Shown here piece by piece: positions 19,651 to 24,792 of a stretch of 24,792 nucleotides of DNA. The translations under genes and the position numbers were made by a program. The stretch's first letter is position 1; every line of letters begins with the position of its first letter. The DNA lies in assembly GCA_009731375.1 (NCBI GenBank), contig BJOX01000034.1, positions 207,948-232,739 of the forward strand. The letters run 5' to 3'. Under the pieces are notes generated by a model. The model did no database searches, had not been told where the DNA came from, and saw nothing but the letters and a program-made list of their open reading frames with translations. This DNA is from Paulinella micropora. Its lineage: Eukaryota; Cercozoa; Imbricatea; Euglyphida.

Positions 19651-19959
19651 TGAGTGAATTTAGGATAACATGGGGTGTGCAATTTATTCGAAGAGAAAGT
19701 GTCCAGTCACAGACCATCTCTCGAGATAATGTTCACATTTTATCCCGGTTTGGTTCGGCTGGTCTTAACTCGACTTCTCGCGCATCCTGGGGAGAGGGGA
19801 TTGTGCCGGCCCATCCTGTATATAATGGCATTACTATATGTTCCGGTCTGTCGGTTTACCTTGGCTTGGAGAGTACGGAGTCCCTTCTACGTTAGGTATT
19901 CCTCATTCTACAAGTCGTTAGACAGTCATTATATTATTAAATATTTGGTCTCGGTAACA
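19651..19959 (+). mobile_element. 3' LTR of the right (plus-strand) Ty3-type element
   Basis: It begins TGAGTGAA after a purine tract and ends CGGTAACA. It contains tatataatggcatt and shares ccggcccatcctgtatataa, ttccggtctgtcggtt and acggagtccc with the inverted LTR at 10745-11110, but is clearly diverged. The 5' edge is less certain than the 3' edge. The outer flanks of the two LTRs (tggag before 10745, gcgcg after 19959) do not match as a target-site duplication. Confidence 0.65.
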
Positions 19960-20099
19960 GCGCGTCGGGGTGGGGTTGGCAAGCGCGGGGTTGGCGTAGA
20001 GTAGGTGCCCTAAACTGTCACGTTTTAAAATTCTTTACACAGACATTGCTTTTATTATAATAATAAAACACTTGCTACTCAACAGGAAGCGCAGTAATC
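19960..20099. other. Transition from retroelement to AT-rich viral block; nothing recognised
   Basis: The first ~50 bases are GC-rich with a ggggttggc repeat; from about 20015 the base composition becomes AT-rich. No terminal inverted repeat of the viral block is identifiable. Confidence 0.4.
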
Positions 20100-20160
20100 A
20101 TATAAATGAAATACTCTCATAGATGAAAACATATAAATGAAATACTCTCATAGATGGAAA
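20100..20160. repeat. 31-bp tandem duplication
   Basis: atataaatgaaatactctca plus tagatgaaaac occurs twice in direct succession, with one substitution in the second copy. It spans the possible start codon of the next ORF. Confidence 0.85.
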
Positions 20161-20376
20161 CCTACACAGAAGATGATTACACTTTTCGCGCAGGTATTTT
20201 TCAAGCAAAATACCAGCCCGAAAAGTGTCTTACAGACCAAAAATCATCATCATAAGAAATTAAAGAGAAATCCTATTGACGAAGGAAATACAGCTAACGC
20301 CGTAGGCGGTAAATCAAGTAGACAGCTAACGACGAAGGAGATAAATCAAAAAGGAAGCGAAAAATTAATAATTTAA
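20137..20376 (+). CDS. Possible small basic protein, unrecognised
   Basis: A 79-codon frame, Lys/Asn/Gln-rich, starting in the duplicated sequence. It covers a perfect nested hairpin (20179-20228) and two copies of acagctaacg...taaatcaa, so the DNA may be structural or regulatory rather than coding. No conserved motif is seen. It is listed because the flanking block is gene-dense. Confidence 0.25.
   Translation: MKYSHRWKPTQKMITLFAQVFFKQNTSPKSVLQTKNHHHKKLKRNPIDEGNTANAVGGKSSRQLTTKEINQKGSEKLII
20179..20228. repeat. Perfect nested hairpin
   Basis: Outer arms ACACTTTTCG (20179-20188) and CGAAAAGTGT (20219-20228) enclose inner arms GGTATTTT (20193-20200) and AAAATACC (20207-20214). The two are separated by a symmetric 4x4 internal loop and closed by a 6-nt loop. 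Confidence 0.8.
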
Positions 20377-20387
20377 TTAATTATTTT
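20373..20387 (+). promoter_or_regulatory. AT-rich 15-mer, candidate viral promoter, copy 1
   Basis: TTAATTAATTATTTT ends 38 nt before the ATG at 20426. The identical 15-mer occurs 39 nt before the ATG at 20764. Confidence 0.5.
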
Positions 20388-20425
20388 ACATTTATAAAAA
20401 TATATAAACTATAATATAATACAAG

Positions 20426-20632
20426 ATGCCAAGACCGAAACTATACGAAGGAGAAGCAAGACGAAAGAGAAATAACGAGAAGGCTCTCGCATACTACTAC
20501 CGCCACCAAGAAAGGTTGAAGGAGGAAAGAAAAGAAAAAGCATTAAAGCAAAAGCAAGAACTGAAAAGCATAGAGGAATACAAAAAGAAGATACAAGAGC
20601 TGGAAGATAAATTGAGTAAGATAGCCGTTTAA
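20426..20632 (+). CDS. Small basic coiled-coil protein of the viral block
   Basis: A 68-residue protein starting MPRPKLYEGEARRKRNNEKA, then YYYRHQERLKEERKEKALKQ and a heptad-like EYKKKIQELEDKLSKI. A basic N-terminal half followed by a predicted coiled coil resembles many short 'PRPKxY' proteins of protist DNA viruses; DNA binding is plausible but inferred. The start is supported by the candidate promoter 38 nt upstream. It is followed by an AT-rich gap of 131 nt and then the polymerase gene on the same strand. Confidence 0.7.
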   Translation: MPRPKLYEGEARRKRNNEKALAYYYRHQERLKEERKEKALKQKQELKSIEEYKKKIQELEDKLSKIAV

Positions 20633-20709
20633 GTTCTAATAATTTTTTTAATCTGGTAAAAATATTTTTCATCTAAACACATATAGCCTATATAATAACG
20701 GTAAAAACA

Positions 20710-20724
20710 TTAATTAATTATTTT
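20710..20724 (+). promoter_or_regulatory. AT-rich 15-mer, candidate viral promoter, copy 2
   Basis: Identical to 20373-20387 and 39 nt before the ATG at 20764. This marks 20764 as the likely start of the polymerase gene although it is out of frame with the main polymerase ORF. Confidence 0.5.
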
Positions 20725-20763
20725 CAGAAAAAGTATCTTACCTAAGATATACATAACGGTAAA

Positions 20764-23700
20764 ATGTCAAACCACCACTACCACCAAAACCAAACAAGCA
20801 ATATGTTCAACTTCTTCAAGCTAAGGCTAAGCTTAGAAAGGTTGAAACGAAAGATAAAAGAAACCGCCAAGACCTTTTATCTAACATCCGTAGTAATACG
20901 AAGGCAAATCTCCGCGAGGCTAAGACTAGGGAAGCGAAGAGGCGAGAGTTTAGAGCAAACGATTATGAAGTTAGGAGGGATAATCGGCTGAACTCTCTCA
21001 CATTCAAATTTAGGGAGCTAGACATAAGCTTCTATGATACAGACACATTGGAAGAGAAGGTATTGATACCCGCTATAAGATATGCTAGAAGGGAAGGGAT
21101 GACCAACGATGCGGATGTCAATATATCTATAACATACTCCACCGCTCCTGCTAATGAGAGATACGACCACTATTTAAAAAAGAAAAGTTTTAACTCATTT
21201 CAACTCCGCCAATACGATACCGTATTTATGGATGCTCTGAACGAGTTCAACATAAACAACATTGAAGCGAGCGAGAATGGATATGAAAGAAACATAAGAT
21301 ATGTGGAAATAACCATAGTTCAAGAAAACGGCGGAGGGTGCTATGAAGGAGTGAGAGATAAAAGAACTAAGGTTGAAGAAGGAGTAAGAATATCACCACC
21401 CAGCAAAAACAACAACTGCTTATTCTTCTTATGTAAGGATATTCTAAATATTAAACCAATGAACAAGAACCGCTGTAATATCGTCCGAGCTGAATTCAAC
21501 CTTCCACCAAACTCGCCAATACCATTTTCAATAGCTGTTGAAATATTGAAAAAATATGTTAAGGAAGGGAAAACATATGAAATAACTGACCATATTATGA
21601 AGCAGACATTCAGCACAACCGAAGAAGGACAAGAACCGGACAAACTAATCTTTTTGGAGAATAACCATTATTACGGATTAGTTAAGCAGTTTAAGAAGCG
21701 GTGCGAGGACTGTTTACAATTATATTTGAAGAAGCATACATGTAATCTTAACAGGAAAAAGTTTGCTGATATTATGTTGAAGAAGAATGGTAAAAGACAC
21801 CTCATAACTAAATTTAGAGAAGAAGAAAAAATAAATAACGACCAAATTCTACATTACGATTTGGAATCATTTAGAAATACAAACATCGCTGTCGGCTACG
21901 ATATCCACGACTGCTACATAGTCGGATATACTCAGGGGTCTGAGGGTTTCAAATACATAGCTGGCAAAGATTGTATAAGTCAATTCGTAGACCTACTAAT
22001 AGAGCGAGGCGAGAAGATAAAAGCAGGATGGGAGCCTAAATGTAAAAAGGACAAACCGCCCGTTCTATATGTTAATGGTTTTAACGGAGCGAACTTTGAC
22101 CACTACTTCATACACCAAGAATTAATCAGAAGGGGTATTAAGATTAAGTCGTCAAAAATCAATAACGGCTCTATTATCTGCTTAGAGTTTGAAAATGTCA
22201 AAATGTGGGATATGTGTAAGCATACCCAAGGAAGTCTGAAAGCAAATCTTGAAAGTATGGGATGCGAAATCCTCAAAGGCGACTTTGACCACGACAGGGC
22301 GAAGATGTGGGAGGATATGGACGACAAGACGAGGCAGGACTGTCTGGCTTATCTTAAAAACGATGTTATGGGTTTAAAGGAATTATACGATAAGTTAAAC
22401 ACAACGATATTTTCAACTCATAAGGTCAATTTAACTTCATACATCTCAACTTCTAGTCTGGCTTTTAACATATGGAAAAAATATGTAGACGGTAAATACG
22501 AGGTGAGACTTCCAACTGTGGAGCAGGAAAGAGCATTTAGAAAAGCCATTATCGGCGGAAGGACTTACCCATCTAAGAGGCGGTTCATTTCAGCTCAGTA
22601 TGAAAGATATTTGAAAAAGGAGACCGCATTTGACGATATAATTGACTACCTCGTTGATGCGGATGTCGTTTCTTTGTATCCAACAGCGATGTTGTTAGCT
22701 TTTATGGTTGGCGACATACTGGAAACAATCGGACCATTTGACCCGCGAAACCTTCAAATCGGTATTTACAACCTTGACTACATTTCACCAAAAAACATAT
22801 TACATTCAAGGATTGGTCAGCGAGACAAAATGGGCTCCCTTAAATGGAGACTAGAAGATATGAAGGACCAATGGCTGACGAGTGTAGATATTGAGGATAT
22901 GGTGGCCGAAGGATATGAAGTCCGCATTCATAAAGGATACTACACTGCCAAATCTGAATGTGTCTTCAAACAATACATAGACGATATGTTTAAGGCGAAG
23001 GAAAATGCGGAGAAAGGTAGCCCGCAATATTTGCNNNNNNNNNNTGAGAAAGGAAGCCCGCAGTATCTGCTCGCCAAATTGTTTATGAATAGTCTATACG
23101 GTAAGATGATACAGAGACCGATACCTTCAATAACAACATATATACAAACTTATGAATATTACTGGAAATTCTGGAATAGCAATCAAATAACTGACATTGT
23201 CAAATTTACGGACCAACAAGGAAAAGATTTATGGCACATATCGGGCCTTCCCCGCAATCCAATCTTATTAGAAAGTAGCATAACCAAACCTTCACACTAT
23301 GGGGCATTCATTCTAGCATATAGCCGTCGCATTATGTTCAACTATATTAAGGAAGCAAACCCGAACAGAACCATTGAAGACGACTTTTACTACACCGACA
23401 CAGACAGCTTACAAATCCACGCGAGATGTGCCAAGTATGTAAAGAATATGGGTAATAAGAAACTAGGTGGTATTGGAGACGATTTAGGCGATGGTTGTAA
23501 GATTATAAAAGGTGTGTGGATAGCACCGAAACTATATATGTTAGAATTCACGACAAAGGATGCCTTTACGGAAGGAATGACCAAGAACGACTTAAAGCAT
23601 ATTTCAAAAGGGGTTAAAATAGTGTCTGAAAACGGAGTTAAAAGATATTTCCATTTTAGGGGTAAAGGCTTAGATGCTAATCAGCTAAACTATGACACAT

Positions 23701-23918
23701 TTGATAAGATGGACAAAGGCGGGTCAGTTGAAAATGTAAAGGATTTCCAAATGAAAAAAATACACATTGATAGAAACAGCAAACAACAACAAGTCCCACA
23801 TTTTAGCATTCTACATATGACGAATGTTAAAAAACAAGTTAATGAGAATAAATGGGCGGGCCGTAAGTTCATTAACGATAATGACAGCATCCCACTCGGC
23901 TTCCACGTTCGCGGTTGA
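20764..23918 (+). CDS. polB: Protein-primed family B DNA polymerase (Polinton-like virus/virophage type)
   Basis: A 956-codon frame begins formally at a TTG (21048) and ends at TGA 23916-23918. Numbered from 21048 it has exonuclease motifs I (D271-L-E273), II (NGANFD, D351) and III (YLKND, D439). It also has polymerase motifs A (DVVSLYP, D539), B (K677-x3-NSLYG) and C (YTDTDS, D784 and D786), so both activities look intact. Spacing and the SLYP/YTDTDS forms fit DNA_pol_B_2, the protein-primed group of Polintons, virophages and related elements. The frame is open 94 codons further upstream (to 20766) without an ATG; that stretch is Lys/Arg-rich and coding-like. The ATG at 20764, behind a candidate promoter, is one base out of frame. 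A 10-N gap (23035-23044) sits just before motif B between two versions of EKGSPQYL. Confidence 0.9.
23035..23044. other. Assembly gap inside the polymerase gene
   Basis: Ten Ns are flanked by gagaaaggtagcccgcaata on the left and gagaaaggaagcccgcagta on the right, encoding the same EKGSPQYL. The real gene probably has a single copy, and the two sides may come from different viral copies or alleles. Confidence 0.85.
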
Positions 23919-23919
23919 A

Positions 23920-24588
23920 TTATAGGTAAATTTTTTTGGCTCCTTTCCCTTTGAAGCTCCTGATTGTATGAATTCCTTTTTTTGGTTTCACTACACCCAT
24001 TAACGATACTGGGTCAAATGCGGTTCGGTAGTTCGTCGTTAGCTTCGCAGTCTTCGCCCGCTTCCCTTTTGGATTAATTTTAACGGCTACTCTGTCCATT
24101 ACTCCCTCAATGAGGTCTTTCGTGCTACTGCCTTTATTGTATGTGGTCGCCCTTACCCCAGTCTGTCGGCTCAGGTCTTTTGCTATTGTGCCACCTAACG
24201 AATGACCCGTAAGCTCTACATTATCCTTACCATATTTCTTTATAACCTCATCAACAAGCTTCTGCTCTTCTTTATATCTCGGTGTTCTTTTTAATACTCC
24301 CTTTACCAATGCGACATCGGTTAGTAGGTCCCGCTTATCCACACTTCCTCTAAATGCTACAATAGCTTTACCATCTTTTTCATACACTGTTGATTTTTCT
24401 TTACTTGCTACTGGCTTCCAGCCGTCCGCACCTTTTCTATCCGACGAGGACGAATAGACATCCTCTGATAACTCCGCACTGCCCCCCTTCTGTTTCCTGT
24501 ATGCCTTACCAGCTTTTTTCAATGCCTCCTTGTAGCTTATACCGTGTTTAGCAGAATAAGCTTTTACAAAGATTATCCACTCGCTCAT
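23920..24588 (-). CDS. Class 3 lipase with viral YABBY/HMG-like N-terminal domain
   Basis: 222 residues. Residues 1-32 (MSEWIIFVKAYSAKHGISYK, then EALKKAGKAYRKQ) match the short helical HMG/YABBY-like motif common in proteins of large protist DNA viruses. The rest is a Lipase_3 fold: strand AIVAFRGS (75-82), nucleophile elbow GHSLGG with S130, then D192 in TAFDPVS and H207 in GIHTIRS as the likely acid and base. The triad appears complete. No signal peptide is seen; the C-terminus is basic (FKGKGAKKIYL). Lipases of this kind occur in Polinton-like viruses and may act on host membranes or virions. Its stop lies one base from the polymerase stop (convergent genes). It is divergent from the ORF at 24641. 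Confidence 0.85.
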   Translation of the reverse strand: MSEWIIFVKAYSAKHGISYKEALKKAGKAYRKQKGGSAELSEDVYSSSSDRKGADGWKPVASKEKSTVYEKDGKAIVAFRGSVDKRDLLTDVALVKGVLKRTPRYKEEQKLVDEVIKKYGKDNVELTGHSLGGTIAKDLSRQTGVRATTYNKGSSTKDLIEGVMDRVAVKINPKGKRAKTAKLTTNYRTAFDPVSLMGVVKPKKGIHTIRSFKGKGAKKIYL

Positions 24589-24640
24589 TCTATATTATTA
24601 TTTATTTAATTTTTTTCCTACCAACTATATACCCCCTACT
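24589..24640. promoter_or_regulatory. Shared divergent promoter region
   Basis: 52 bases separate two divergent start codons. They contain tattattatttatttaatttt, similar in composition and in distance from the ATG at 24641 to the AT-rich 15-mer of the other two genes, but not identical. Confidence 0.35.
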
Positions 24641-24792
24641 ATGTCCGCCCTTACTAGACTGTGCGAGAAGTTCCAACAACTTTCCATTGAAGGCGAAAAA
24701 AAATCCTTCTCGTTGGAAGATGTCCAAAAGGTAATCCACGACGAAATAAAAGCGATTGAAGAAATGAGAAATGCTCAGCCAAACTTGTTTCA
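24641..24792 (+). CDS. Start of an unrecognised ORF of the viral block, cut by the window end
   Basis: Fifty complete codons from ATG to the window edge, opening MSALTRLCEKFQQLSIEGEK and continuing FSLEDVQKVIHDEIKAIEEM. Charged, helical, possibly coiled-coil. It is too short to assign a family. Position (divergent from the lipase, close packing) and base composition make it part of the viral block. Confidence 0.6.
   Translation, partial: MSALTRLCEKFQQLSIEGEKKSFSLEDVQKVIHDEIKAIEEMRNAQPNLF

Overview
The window looks like nuclear DNA of a microbial eukaryote, probably an alga or other protist. It has three blocks. The species cannot be named from the sequence. Evidence for a eukaryote is GT-AG introns, LINE and Ty3-type retroelement remains, and very dense simple-sequence repeats. 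Nine of ten inferred exons begin with G after the AG acceptor, and the donors are degenerate after GT. That pattern recalls dinoflagellates but does not prove it.

Block 1 (1-10744) first shows the 3' end of a LINE reverse-transcriptase ORF (1-612). Behind what looks like a solid mass of microsatellites lies a spliced gene on the + strand. Ten short GC-rich exons (2021-2076, 3000-3079, 4262-4330, 4724-4783, 5001-5051, 5742-5800, 8079-8209, 9235-9299, 9853-10066, 10367-10555) join with agreeing phases at all nine junctions. Together they give about 324 codons of a protein I do not recognise, open at both ends. Its introns consist almost wholly of tetranucleotide repeats, minisatellites, palindromes, a hairpin element and an LTR-like repeat.

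Block 2 (10745-19959) holds the 3' halves of two different but related Ty3/Gypsy-type elements, joined head to head at a CCCGGG palindrome near 16198-16203. The left half is on the - strand (HHCC zinc finger, D,D35E integrase, C-terminal tail, about 2.3 kb of 3' non-coding DNA, LTR at 10745-11110). The right half is on the + strand (integrase C-terminus, the same tail, 3' region with a 59-bp satellite, LTR at 19651-19959). The left ORF has two frame breaks, both at G runs. The right ORF has one in-frame TAG.

Block 3 (19960-24792) is AT-rich and compact, and resembles an integrated Polinton-like virus or virophage-like element. It carries a small basic coiled-coil protein, a protein-primed family B DNA polymerase, a convergent class 3 lipase with a viral-type N-terminal domain, and the start of another ORF. 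An identical 15-bp AT motif lies 38-39 nt upstream of two start codons. This suggests a promoter, and suggests that the polymerase gene really begins at 20764, across a frame break.

Assembly quality matters here. There are six N gaps. Four touch long C or G runs and two are flanked by duplicated sequence. Several frame breaks, the inverted retroelement junction and the contact between host, retroelement and viral DNA could therefore be partly artefactual.
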